Assembly (NCBI GenBank): GCA_965223985.1
Contig: OZ245030.1
Coordinates: 3,968,001-4,032,000 of the forward strand
Reading direction: 5' to 3'
DNA from: JAPPKS01 sp963667895
Lineage (GTDB): Bacteria; Poribacteria; WGA-4E; PCPOR2b
DNA length: 64,000 bases
Shown here: piece by piece, positions 10,036-17,670 of the stretch
Numbering within the stretch: position 1 is the first letter of the stretch
Layout of the letters: every line of letters starts with the position of its first letter
Made by a program: the position numbers and the translations under genes
The notes under the pieces: model-generated
Told to the model about the DNA's origin: nothing
Database searches by the model: none
What the model saw: the letters and a program-made list of their open reading frames with translations, nothing else

Positions 10036-11712
10036 ATGTGTTCTGAAAATGCTGGTAGGAAGTCCGACGGTGACGATCGCACCCCGCAGCAAAGAATTGA
10101 TGCGATTCACCGCCCGAAGTGGTGTGTAAATTCTGATGACGGCAGGCTGTACTGGGATCTAATCTGCGCAGCAATTCGCAACGATGTAAAGGCGATCACT
10201 GAGCATCTAAAGAGAAATCCGGACTGCGCGCGTCTCGAGTTCTGGTATACGCCGCCAATCCACTTTGCGGTACGCGAAGGAAATCTCGAGGCGACCCAGT
10301 TGCTATGGAATGTCTACCCCTACGAGGACGTCAGCGATCTCATCACCATGGCGGACGACCGTGGATTCGCCGATGTCGCAGAATTTTTGCGCAATTCAAT
10401 CAATAACGAATCCCCCGACGCAGATTTACGACTACACAACGCCGTTCAGACACGAAACTACGGAGTAATAACACGACTATTAAGGGCTAACTCAGGAATC
10501 GCCGACCATCGCGACTCAAAAGGGAGAACCGCTCTCCATCTTGCGGTCATCGCGGACAACCTACGCGCTGTTCGGTCACTGCTCGCCGCCGGTGTAGAGA
10601 TTGACCCCGTCGATCACTACGGCTTTCGCCCCGTTCACTACGCCTGCTGGAGAAACCAATACTGGGCATTCGGGAAAGGCGGCGTCGCCCTCCTAAATGC
10701 CCTCATCGACGCAGGCGCCGCGAACAGTCCCACGCTCGCCGCAGCGCGCGGCGACTTGAATGCGGTGCGTGCTTTCGTCGAAGCGAATCCAGCCGTTGTG
10801 AATGACGGTGAATCGCTGCAGAAACGGCCCCTGTCCGCTGCGGTAGAGCGCGGCAATCGTGAAATCGTGCGCTGCCTGCTGGACCACGGCGCCGACCCGA
10901 CGCTGTCGGAGAGCCGGCTGTGTCCACACGGCTCAGCGCTGATGTCGGCGTCCGTTAACGATGACGTTGAAATCGCACGATGGCTGCTAGATGCCGGCGC
11001 CGATCCGAACGCCGGCGTCGACTCCTCGGGCACGCCTGCAACACGTGCTTCCTCCGATGCCATGCGGGGGCTCCTCTACGAATACGGTGGGCGACCCGAA
11101 GCAGCCTGGGGCATTGCACAGCGCGGCGACCTCGAAACCCTTGCAGCCATCCTGCGATACTGCGATAATCCCTTCTCAAATGAAGACAGCGAGTTCTTGA
11201 CTACACCCTACACCGCAATCGTAAGTGGCTGCGGGCGCTGCCTCGACAAGCGAGAATCCACCGACGCGCACGAAGGGATGCTCAGAATATTCCTGACGCG
11301 GCGGTTCCCGATGCCGAAGTTGCTCACCGCATGTAAAAGTTATCTGTACCACGTACCCCACATGACCCGCCAGTTATTGGAAAACGGACTCGATCCCAAC
11401 TTGCACGACTGGCAGCGGCGCACCCCGTTGCACGATCTGTGCTCTGGCCTACGGCACGTAGAAGACCCCGCCGGGCTGATACAGATGTTCATCCAACACG
11501 GTGCCGAGGTCAACGCGCTAGATGAAGAAGATCGCTCTACTCCGTTAGGCATCGCAGCGCGCGAAGGGGATGCAAGGCTCGTAAAACTGCTGCTCGAAAA
11601 TGGTGCAGACCCAAATACCGCCGGCGCAGACTGGGCGACGCCGCTCGCATGGGCGCAGCGCAGGGGCAACGACCAAGTTACAGCGATATTACGCGAATGC
11701 GGAGCTGTTTGA
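10036..11712 (+). CDS. Ankyrin-repeat protein
   Basis: 558 residues from ATG 10036, chosen because 'aaggaag' lies 8 nt upstream; the frame extends further 5' to a GTG at 9988 with no ribosome binding site. The protein is mostly ankyrin repeats: 'GRTALHLAVIADNLRAVRSL' with 'LAAGVEI', 'LSAAVERGNREIVRCLLDHG', 'IARWLLDAGADPN', 'TPLHDLC', 'TPLGIAAREGDARLVKLLLE'. At least 12 units can be read over the whole length, with some degenerate ones near the N-terminus and middle. There is no signal peptide, so a cytoplasmic protein-binding scaffold is likely. The local GC is higher than in the surrounding repeats. The partner is unknown. Confidence 0.9.
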   Translation: MCSENAGRKSDGDDRTPQQRIDAIHRPKWCVNSDDGRLYWDLICAAIRNDVKAITEHLKRNPDCARLEFWYTPPIHFAVREGNLEATQLLWNVYPYEDVSDLITMADDRGFADVAEFLRNSINNESPDADLRLHNAVQTRNYGVITRLLRANSGIADHRDSKGRTALHLAVIADNLRAVRSLLAAGVEIDPVDHYGFRPVHYACWRNQYWAFGKGGVALLNALIDAGAANSPTLAAARGDLNAVRAFVEANPAVVNDGESLQKRPLSAAVERGNREIVRCLLDHGADPTLSESRLCPHGSALMSASVNDDVEIARWLLDAGADPNAGVDSSGTPATRASSDAMRGLLYEYGGRPEAAWGIAQRGDLETLAAILRYCDNPFSNEDSEFLTTPYTAIVSGCGRCLDKRESTDAHEGMLRIFLTRRFPMPKLLTACKSYLYHVPHMTRQLLENGLDPNLHDWQRRTPLHDLCSGLRHVEDPAGLIQMFIQHGAEVNALDEEDRSTPLGIAAREGDARLVKLLLENGADPNTAGADWATPLAWAQRRGNDQVTAILRECGAV

Positions 11713-11793
11713 TTCAACCGCCCTCGCGATTCGCATGAGTCGGTTCCCGCAGATTCGACACTGCATCGGTCATGAGTGATAAGGACAGTGTAC

Positions 11794-12312
11794 TCACCCG
11801 CCAAATCCACCAAATCCGGTGCCGCCTCTGCCTCGTCGTCTACGGCTGCCGCCAAACCCGCGTCCACTTCCAAACTCAGGCGATTTCAGCTTCGGCAACT
11901 CAATGCCGCCGAACTTCTCGCGCTGTTTCTCGTCAAGAATCTCCTGCAACTCCGCAACCAGCGTGTCGATCTGCTCCTGAAACACTGCACGCTGCTCATT
12001 GAACGCTCGCAACTTCGACCCAGGGTTTCCGCGGTTTCCGCCGTTCATTCCCCTACCAAAGCCGCCGTCGTGCATGCTACCTCGACGCTCTTTCAACTCC
12101 CGCTTCAAAGTCTCCTTGTCTAATTCATAGTCCTCAACCAGCTCCTTAATCTTCTCGATTTTCAATTTTGTGACCGTACGCTGATGCGCCGACAGGATTA
12201 ACATATCCGAGGTCTTCTCTAAGTCTAGCAGTTTCGTACTGGCGCACGCCGACATTAATATCGCAAGAATGGTAACTATCGTAGCTTTGAACCAAATTTG
12301 ACACCTAATCAC
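11794..12312 (-). CDS. Small lipoprotein, Spy/CpxP-like helical protein with Gly/Arg-rich tail
   Basis: 172 residues from a GTG at 12312, selected because 'ggaggtgg' sits just upstream; a TTG further 5' (12327) would overlap that site. A lipoprotein signal is clear ('TILAILMSACAS'; lipidated Cys). The mature part is charged and helical ('LKIEKIKELVEDYELDKETL', 'LQEILDEKQREKFGGIE'), resembling periplasmic Spy/CpxP/LTXXQ-type proteins. The C-terminal 35 residues are Gly/Arg-rich ('RGFGGSRRRRGRGG'). It lies 93 bp downstream of a second Spy-like gene on the same strand, probably an operon for envelope stress or metal sensing (inference). Confidence 0.7.
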   Translation of the reverse strand: MIRCQIWFKATIVTILAILMSACASTKLLDLEKTSDMLILSAHQRTVTKLKIEKIKELVEDYELDKETLKRELKERRGSMHDGGFGRGMNGGNRGNPGSKLRAFNEQRAVFQEQIDTLVAELQEILDEKQREKFGGIELPKLKSPEFGSGRGFGGSRRRRGRGGTGFGGFGG

Positions 12313-12405
12313 AGATTCCACCTCCAAAAAGAAAAGGCGGAGCCAACCCCAACGGACGAATCCCTACTTCCCATCCGGGTTGAACTCCGCCATTCCATTC
12401 CCAAC

Positions 12406-13071
12406 CTAGCGGTCGCGGTCTGATTTTTCGTGATCATATTTCGACTTGTCATGTCCATGACCACTATGCCGCCCGCCTCGCCGATGATTGCCATCCTTAA
12501 ATTTCTTCTTTGCGTGTCCGCGCCAGTCCTTAAACAACTGGTAGCCGCCGCCCTTATTGACAACGCCGGCAAGCGTCAAAAGTGCTTCTTGTCGAGGTGT
12601 CAATCCTTCAAGAAGCGCTGTCTCCAACGCCTCTAATTCTGTTTCTAGTGCAGACTGCTTCGCTTTGAGTTCTTCAAGCGCAGACCGTACCTCCGCGTCC
12701 TCACCCGCAACCATAGTTTTTTTGAGGGTTTTCACCATCTGTCCTAGCGTCTTGCGCTGCTCTATCCGATGCTGCACCACAGCTTTAACCTTCGGCGCCA
12801 TACCCTCCGCGTCCTCGTCCGAAAGGTTCAGGCGTGCAATGATTCCTTTGATTTTCCGTTCGACAAGTTCCTCAACCTTGAGCTTTACCTTCTCCATTTT
12901 CTCTTCTTTGCGATGCTCCCATTTCTTGTGTCCGGATTCACCTCGTTCCGGATGCGCCTGGGCGGCGAGTAAGTATCCTCCAGTGAGAACAAATGTGATT
13001 GCGACCAAAAGCCCAATCGAACGATTCAACGTAAATCTAGACAACCGCGGTTTGTGCGACAAATTAGTCAT
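12406..13071 (-). CDS. Periplasmic Spy/CpxP-like protein, His-rich C-terminus
   Basis: 221 residues, ATG 13071 preceded by 'ggaggaaaacaag'. An N-terminal signal segment ('SIGLLVAITFVLTGGYLLAA') is followed by a long charged helical region ('EKVKLKVEELVERKIKGIIA'; 'LNLSDEDAEGMAPKVKAVVQ'), the pattern of LTXXQ/heavy-metal-resistance family proteins. Residues ~190-221 are rich in His, Lys and Asp ('GGRHSGHGHDKSKYDHEKSD'), suggesting metal binding. First gene of a probable two-gene unit with the lipoprotein at 11794-12312. Confidence 0.65.
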   Translation of the reverse strand: MTNLSHKPRLSRFTLNRSIGLLVAITFVLTGGYLLAAQAHPERGESGHKKWEHRKEEKMEKVKLKVEELVERKIKGIIARLNLSDEDAEGMAPKVKAVVQHRIEQRKTLGQMVKTLKKTMVAGEDAEVRSALEELKAKQSALETELEALETALLEGLTPRQEALLTLAGVVNKGGGYQLFKDWRGHAKKKFKDGNHRRGGRHSGHGHDKSKYDHEKSDRDR

Positions 13072-13189
13072 CTTGTTTTCCTCCGTAGTTTAGTGAATTC
13101 TATTGATACGAGGTGACACAACCCGTGTCACTGTCCCTTTTGACAAGATGCGTCTTAAAATGTTCGCTCTTTCCACAAAATTACCACCC

Positions 13190-13500
13190 GCCAATTCCTC
13201 CCCTTTACCATGTGGGGATAGACCTCAAAAAATTCACCCCCCTTACCAAGCGGGAGATGGAGCTTAAGAAATTCTCCCCCTTACCAAGGGGGAGCTAAAC
13301 TTTAACAATCCTCCCCCTTGCTAAGGGGGAGCGAGAGGGGGTCTTGTAGGTTGGGTTAAGATCAAGCGAACGATCAAGCGAACGAATAGTGAGTACGATA
13401 GTCTTTCCTTGATTTGGGGGTTGAAACCCTTGCTTTTGAAACCTCCCAAACTCTAAAAAGCCTTGGATTTCACCGTTGCCTCCACCCAACCTAAATTAAT
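13190..13500. repeat. Dispersed repeat block: CTCCCC hairpins plus GATCAAGCGA...GATAGTC element
   Basis: Two to three CTCCCCCTT-type hairpins (13235-13345) are followed by 'gcgagagggggtcttgtagg', then a partial and a full copy of a motif starting 'gatcaagcgaacgaatag' (13372) and containing 'gagtacgatagtctttcc', and a hairpin 'gggggttgaaaccctt'. A near-copy of the whole block lies at 14290-14580 and a related one at 15840-16165. These explain the short frames in the area. No gene here. Confidence 0.8.
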
Positions 13501-13581
13501 GTAGAATAATGCAATTGACCTAGCCACCTATTTGTCATAAAATGCCAATAAATTCACAATCGTAATGAAGGAGGATTCCTT

Positions 13582-14238
13582 ATGGAAGTAAAAATAGAGA
13601 AAATGTTTGATTTCCCTGGAGCCCAACCAAACGGTATGCAAGCCACAGAGAAAGGGATCTGGTTTCTGGATCAGGTCTCAAATCGTGCCATCCTCGTCTC
13701 CTATGAAGGGGAAACTTTGAAGGCTATCGACACAGATTCCGAGCACGGCAGCGGTATCACGGTGGACGGTACGAACCTTTGGCTCGCATCAACCCTTGCC
13801 CCGACGCGCATAGAAACCGATGGCTCCGCAATTTTAAAAGTCGATCCAGCAAGTGGAACGACCCTTGCCTCCTACCCGACACCGGGTGCCCAGCACTCAG
13901 GGGCGCACGGATTGGAATGGCGTGATGGCAAGTTATGGATGGCAGTGCCGCCTTCAGCAACCATTTACCAGTTAGATCCAGAGAACAATCTTGCTGTCCT
14001 GCATTCTTTCCCAGCCCCAGGAGTCCGTCCGCACGGTCTTGCGTGGGAGGGAGATAATCTCTGGTGCGTCGAAACAAACCACCGCGCTTTCTATCGCTTG
14101 AGCCTAAAGGATGGTTCGACCATGGATAAGATAGAAATTCCCGAACCGCATCCAGAACCGCACGGCATGACCCGCTGGCGTGATTGCTTCTGGTACTGTG
14201 ATGCCGGCTCAGGAGCCGTTTGCCGGGTATCTCAATAG
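13582..14238 (+). CDS. Beta-propeller protein (streptogramin-lyase/NHL-like)
   Basis: 218 residues, ATG 13582 with 'aaggaggattcctt' upstream. The sequence is a run of short beta-propeller blades: 'KGIWFLDQVSNRAILVSYEG', 'GTNLWLASTLAPTRIE', 'DGKLWMAVPPSATIYQLDPE', 'GDNLWCVETNHRAFYRLSL'. The repeated pattern of small residues, then W-hydrophobic, and 'GLEW'/'GLAW' motifs is typical of Vgb/SMP-30-like propellers. There is no signal peptide, and at 218 residues it is shorter than a full 6-7 blade propeller (usually ~280-300). The catalytic residues of Vgb are not identified, so the activity is unknown. Confidence 0.7.
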   Translation: MEVKIEKMFDFPGAQPNGMQATEKGIWFLDQVSNRAILVSYEGETLKAIDTDSEHGSGITVDGTNLWLASTLAPTRIETDGSAILKVDPASGTTLASYPTPGAQHSGAHGLEWRDGKLWMAVPPSATIYQLDPENNLAVLHSFPAPGVRPHGLAWEGDNLWCVETNHRAFYRLSLKDGSTMDKIEIPEPHPEPHGMTRWRDCFWYCDAGSGAVCRVSQ

Positions 14239-14254
14239 TAAGAAAACAATGTGC

Positions 14255-14580
14255 CGTAACATGCCCCCCTGAAAAGGGGGGTTGATTCTGTACTCCAACC
14301 CTGTTTATACAAATCCTCCCCCTTACCAAGGGGAAATTAGACATAATAAATCTCCCCCCGTACCAAAGGGGGAGCTAAACATTAACAATCCTCCCCCTTA
14401 CTAAGGGGGAGCGAGAGGGGGTCTTGTAGGCTAGGTTGAGATCAAGCGGACGATCAAGCGAACGAATAGTGAGTACGATAGTCTTTCTTTGTTTTTGGGG
14501 GTTGAAACCCCTGCTTTTAAAACCTCCCAAACTCCAAAAAGCCTTGGATTTCACCGTTGCCTCCACCCAACCTACATTAC
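14255..14580. repeat. Dispersed repeat block, second copy
   Basis: Near-copy of the block at 13190-13500: CTCCCC hairpins (14262-14410), 'gcgagagggggtcttgtagg', then 'gatcaagcg..cgatcaagcg' (14440-14460), 'gagtacgatagtctttc' and a hairpin 'gggggttgaaacccctgc', ending 'gccttggatttcaccgttg', also found at the end of the first copy. The downstream tails match as well, which indicates duplication of a ~270-bp unit around the propeller gene. Confidence 0.8.
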
Positions 14581-14694
14581 GTATTAGGCATTATGTTTTC
14601 ATATTTTAAGGTATAATAGAGAGCCGAGTGCCATATACACTAAAACTCGCCCAACGTCCCTAAGCGCCGACTTCCCGAAAGGAGACAACGCCCA

Positions 14695-15666
14695 ATGTCG
14701 ACCAAGATGGAACGAATCTATTGGATAGACAAAGAAATCCGGGCGGAAAGGTATCCGAACGCCCACACAGTCAAGCACCACTTTGAGCTTAGCAGCACCC
14801 GAATCGCCTACGACGATAGAAAATTCATGATCGTTCGACTCGGCGCACCTATCAAACTTAGCAGAATCAAAAACGGCTGGTTTTATACCGATGCCGCCTA
14901 TTTCCTCCCCGGCATAATGTTGTCGAGCGAAGAAATTACAGCGTTCTTTCTCGGCGAAGAACTGTTCAGACGGTACTTAGGTACACCGTTTGAAGCGCCG
15001 CTCCGACTCGCGCTCGACAAAATTAAACAACACCTACCAGACCATGTCAGCTACGACGCAAAGACGCGGACCTCCGCATTTGCCTTTTCAGGCGGCGGCA
15101 GCGCCACGATCGATCCAGAATTGATGCTCGAACTCAGTGAAGCAATTCTGTCGAAACACTCAATTGAAATGCAATACTACTCAGCCAGTAGCGGTCAAAC
15201 GAACAACCGAACCGTAGACCCATACCACCTTCACAATATCCATGGCGATTGGTATCTAATCGCATATTGTCACACGCGTCACGAACCGCGCGACTTCCTC
15301 GCCAGCCGAATAAAAGGGTACAAACCCCTAATATCCACCTTCCAAGTCGAGCTAGGCTTTTCGTTAGATGCCTATTTGGAAAGCGGGTTCCTGGCTGAAC
15401 GGTCCACATCGCGCGAAGATGTCGTCATCAAATTTGACGAATATCAGGCGCGTTGGATCAGAGAACGCCAATGGCACGCCAGTCAACAGATTGAGGAACT
15501 TCCCTCAGGCGAACTCATCCTGCGCCTGAGAGTCGGCGGTTTGGGCGAAGTGAAACGCTGGATTATGAGCTACGGATCACATGCGGAAGTATTCGAACCT
15601 GAAAGTCTCCGCCGAGAAGTCGAGGATGAGGTGAAAAAAATGAAAAAAATCTACTCCGAAGAGTAA
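14695..15666 (+). CDS. WYL-domain transcriptional regulator
   Basis: 323 residues, ATG 14695 with 'gaaaggagacaacgccca' upstream; a TATAAT lies at 14612-14617. The N-terminus is the winged helix usual for this class ('RIYWIDKEIRAERYPNAHTV', then 'ELSSTRIAYDDRKFM'). The WYL core follows ('PYHLHNIHGDWYLIAYCHTR' with 'ASRIKGYKPL') and then a WCX domain ('LRVGGLGEVKRWIMSYGSHA'). WYL proteins sense ligands, often nucleotides, and several repress CRISPR-Cas operons, including the I-D system of Synechocystis. Here it is the nearest full-length regulator upstream of the I-D operon, on the same strand ~2 kb away, so control of cas is plausible but not shown. Confidence 0.9.
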   Translation: MSTKMERIYWIDKEIRAERYPNAHTVKHHFELSSTRIAYDDRKFMIVRLGAPIKLSRIKNGWFYTDAAYFLPGIMLSSEEITAFFLGEELFRRYLGTPFEAPLRLALDKIKQHLPDHVSYDAKTRTSAFAFSGGGSATIDPELMLELSEAILSKHSIEMQYYSASSGQTNNRTVDPYHLHNIHGDWYLIAYCHTRHEPRDFLASRIKGYKPLISTFQVELGFSLDAYLESGFLAERSTSREDVVIKFDEYQARWIRERQWHASQQIEELPSGELILRLRVGGLGEVKRWIMSYGSHAEVFEPESLRREVEDEVKKMKKIYSEE

Positions 15667-15715
15667 AGTGCGTATATATTGCACTCTGGGATGTTATAAT
15701 GCCCCCATCATGTAT

Positions 15716-15748
15716 AGAAACCAAATTTTCCCCAAAACTCGGTTTCTT
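15716..15748. repeat. GAAACC...GGTTTC hairpin repeat, copy 1 (possible terminator)
   Basis: Inverted repeat 'gaaaccaaattttcc' paired with 'aaaactcggtttc', 50 bp after the WYL stop codon and ended by 'ttta'. The same hairpin family occurs twice inside the cas operon (21920-21953, 26886-26917). It may terminate the WYL transcript. Confidence 0.6.
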
Positions 15749-15910
15749 TAAGTGCCGTTGGGCTGTAATGGGAGAAAGGTAAGAAAAATCGTACTTCTCA
15801 CACGCCCCCCTGATAAAGGGGGTTTGGGGGTTGATTCAATACTCCACTCCAACCCCCTGTTTATACAAATCCTCCCCCTTGCTAAGGGGGAGTTAGAGGG
15901 GGTGTCGTAG

Positions 15911-16165
15911 CTTGGGTTTCGCTCCAACCAAACGATCAAGCGAACGAATAGTGAGTACGATAGTCTTTCTTTGTTTTTGGGGGTTGAAACCCCTGCTTTT
16001 GAAACCTCCGGAACTCCAAAAAAACCTTGGGTTTCGCTCCAACCAAACGATCAAGCGAACGAATAGTGAGTACGATAGTCTTTCCTTGTTTTTTGGGGTT
16101 GAAACCCCTGCTTTTGAAACCTCCGGAACTCCAAAAAAACCTTGGGTTTCGCTCCAACCAAACGA
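15911..16165. repeat. 115-bp tandem repeat, two full copies and a partial third
   Basis: Units begin 'cttgggtttcgctccaacc' at 15911, 16026 and 16141, an exact period of 115 bp. Each full unit holds the motif 'gatcaagcgaacgaatag' (15934, 16049), 'gagtacgatagtctttc', a hairpin 'ggggttgaaacccctgc', and ends 'ggaactccaaaaaaac'. The third copy breaks off after 'ccaaacgaa'. It is preceded by CTCCCC-type hairpins at 15800-15905. Frames crossing it are repeat artefacts. Confidence 0.9.
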
Positions 16166-16340
16166 ATTGTGAAGATGTAAAAGAAGTGCGAATCGTGCTT
16201 TCTTTTCGGCTCAGCTTCCCGGCGTCCTGTGCAACGCTATACTATACAACATAGTTAATACGTGTTAAGCAATTCAAACAGTATCTACGGCACAAATCTG
16301 GAATATATTTTCGGAATGACACGATAATCACTTGGCCTTG

Positions 16341-16487
16341 TTAGTGTTTTGTGGTGATATTTAGGTGGAGATACTTACTAAAAAATGGTGGCACATCTTT
16401 TTGTCGGCAGTGCCCTAATAATGTCGCACTGTCTGTGAGTATCTCCATCTTGTGGCGGAACGCTCGGTTAAATTCGGGGTTGGACAT
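16341..16487 (-). CDS. Very small ORF, unknown function
   Basis: 48 residues from ATG 16487, preceded by 'caggagaccggggc'. This 5' flank nearly repeats the one before the next upstream small ORF (16519-16752): both contain 'gaacaac', then 'caggagacc', then ATG. The product (starting 'MSNPEFNRAFRHKMEILTDS') matches no family I know. The duplicated leader is the main support. Confidence 0.3.
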   Translation of the reverse strand: MSNPEFNRAFRHKMEILTDSATLLGHCRQKDVPPFFSKYLHLNITTKH

Positions 16488-16518
16488 GCCCCGGTCTCCT
16501 GACAGAGTTGTTCCGCCG

Positions 16519-16752
16519 TCATGGTGCTAGGTTAACTAGACAATTTGCGTTTCGGAGTTCGGTTAGGATTTTTTCTAGGTGTGTTAGGGCTTCGTGTTCG
16601 TCGTTGAAATTGGCTAATGTTTCTAATACATAGTTATCGTGGCTGTTACGGCGTCGCAATATCACTTGCCATTCCTCTATTTGTTGCTGGAGATAGACAG
16701 AATCTATTGCGTTGATATTGATGAGTCTGTTGTTGCCTATGAAGGCTAGCAT
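16519..16752 (-). CDS. Small hypothetical protein
   Basis: 77 residues, ATG 16752 with 'caggagaccagcgg' upstream (AGGAGA, 7 nt spacing). The product is mixed alpha/beta: 'MLAFIGNNRLININAIDSVY' followed by a helical C-terminus ('NDEHEALTHLEKILTELRNA'). The opening resembles small bacterial proteins in which a short beta hairpin of the type 'I..N.yINid.I..' precedes helices, common near mobile or defence loci, but no named family is claimed. Confidence 0.45.
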   Translation of the reverse strand: MLAFIGNNRLININAIDSVYLQQQIEEWQVILRRRNSHDNYVLETLANFNDEHEALTHLEKILTELRNANCLVNLAP

Positions 16753-17232
16753 CCGCTGGTCTCCTGAATAAGTTGTTCAACCGTTATCTGGTTTGTTCTT
16801 CATTCTCATTGGAAAAATCCATGTAATATGCTTTTTTATCGTTAATTGATTCGCTGAGACGGACTTTTAAGCTTCGGTTTCGTTTCTGTACTCGTCTCTG
16901 AATTCATTTGGTTGATCTGCAATTCCGTGGATGCTTCCAGCTAAATCACCGATTGCATTTGTCATCATAATTGTAGCTATGATTATGACTAAAACTAACC
17001 AACAGATGACAAAATCCTTCATTTGTGAGTTCAGTGCAGTTGTCAAACTGTGTATATCAAACTGAAATCATCGAATATGGATGGATATTTGTCAATGAAA
17101 ATCTGCAAACTATGTGAGGTGTGCAAAGCAAGAACTTTGGTCTGGAAACTGATTCATGGTTGCTATCAAATTCATAGTTTGACTTCTCCTTTCTATGTGC
17201 CTTGTTGTACTATAAACACAAAGGGAAGGCAA
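16753..17232. other. Intergenic, no convincing gene
   Basis: 480 bp with only tiny frames. An imperfect copy (~37 bp, 16757-16793) of the segment at 16491-16527 lies at its left edge. A hydrophobic stretch could be coded on the minus strand near 16940-17000, but without start or length support. Confidence 0.4.
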
Positions 17233-17370
17233 GTGAATAAGTTGTTATTCCGAATATTTTTAACCCCAGCCAAATTGGGGATTTGTCGGTTGCTGGGACA
17301 TGCGAACACAATGGAAGCGCTTGGCAGATTACACGGCGTTTCACGACAGCGAATTCACCAACTACTTTAA
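17233..17370 (+). CDS. Small region-4-like HTH peptide upstream of the cas operon
   Basis: 45 residues from a GTG at 17233, preceded by 'aagggaaggcaa'; a longer frame begins at ATG 17050 but has no ribosome binding site. The peptide reads like the end of a sigma-70 region 4: 'FLTPAKLGICRLLG' then 'TMEALGRLHGVSRQRIHQLL', where the last 20 residues match the recognition helix-turn-helix. It ends 301 bp before cas10d and 108 bp before the repeat-like pair at 17478. It could be a functional mini-regulator or the last remnant of a longer gene. Confidence 0.4.
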   Translation: MNKLLFRIFLTPAKLGICRLLGHANTMEALGRLHGVSRQRIHQLL

Positions 17371-17453
17371 GGTGCCCGATCTAAAATTCAAGAGTATTTC
17401 AGTCGTAACTAACTCGCCGTAGTATTTCGAGAGCCATCATGAAACAGTTGAAA

Positions 17454-17468
17454 GATAATCAAATTATC
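17454..17468. promoter_or_regulatory. Operator-like perfect palindrome GATAAT-caa-ATTATC
   Basis: A 6-bp perfect inverted repeat with a 3-nt centre. It starts directly after a possible -35 box (TTGAAA, 17448-17453) and ends 10 nt before the first CRISPR-like repeat. A repressor bound here would block a promoter reading into that element. The upstream WYL protein is one candidate binder; this is inference. Confidence 0.35.
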
Positions 17469-17477
17469 CAAATCTTG

Positions 17478-17566
17478 CCCCGACGAAAAGGGGACTGAAA
17501 AATTGTCTTTTTTCTCAAATAGAGAGCTAGGCAACCCACATGACGCGACGAAAAGCGGATTGGTTG
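17478..17566 (+). ncRNA. Candidate crRNA-like element: two degenerate CRISPR repeats around a short spacer-like sequence
   Basis: The first unit (17478-17501) matches the 3' two-thirds of the array repeat: stem CCCC-GACGAAAA-GGGG followed by 'actgaaaa', where the array has CCGC-GATGAAAA-GCGG and 'actgaaag'. The stem changes are compensatory. The second (17530-17566) keeps 'cgcgacgaaaagcggattg'. Between them are 28-39 nt that include 'attgtcttttttctcaaat'. The order repeat-spacer-repeat just ahead of cas10d is the arrangement of known crRNA-like regulators (CreR, or CreA of CreTA modules), which guide Cascade to repress a promoter through partial base pairing. I found no clear partial match to the spacer-like part in the cas10d leader by eye. 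Confidence 0.45.
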
Positions 17567-17670
17567 GAGCGTTGACCGCGTTACTGTAGGTCGGTAAAAA
17601 CGTCATAATTGGATTAGGGAAGTATACGGTTGAAGGTATCTACCAATGGTTTTCATGGAGGTATTGAAAT

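Larger units (their letters stand above)
17371..17670 (+). promoter_or_regulatory. Control region of the cas operon
   Basis: 300 bp between the small HTH frame and cas10d. In order: a TTGAAA (17448) overlapping an operator-like palindrome, two CRISPR-repeat-like sequences (17478-17501 and 17530-17566), and a ribosome binding site 'atggaggtattgaaat' before the cas10d ATG at 17671. A promoter for the operon itself should lie between 17567 and 17650; no strong -10 stands out ('tcataattgg', 17604-17613, is the best weak match). Confidence 0.5.
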
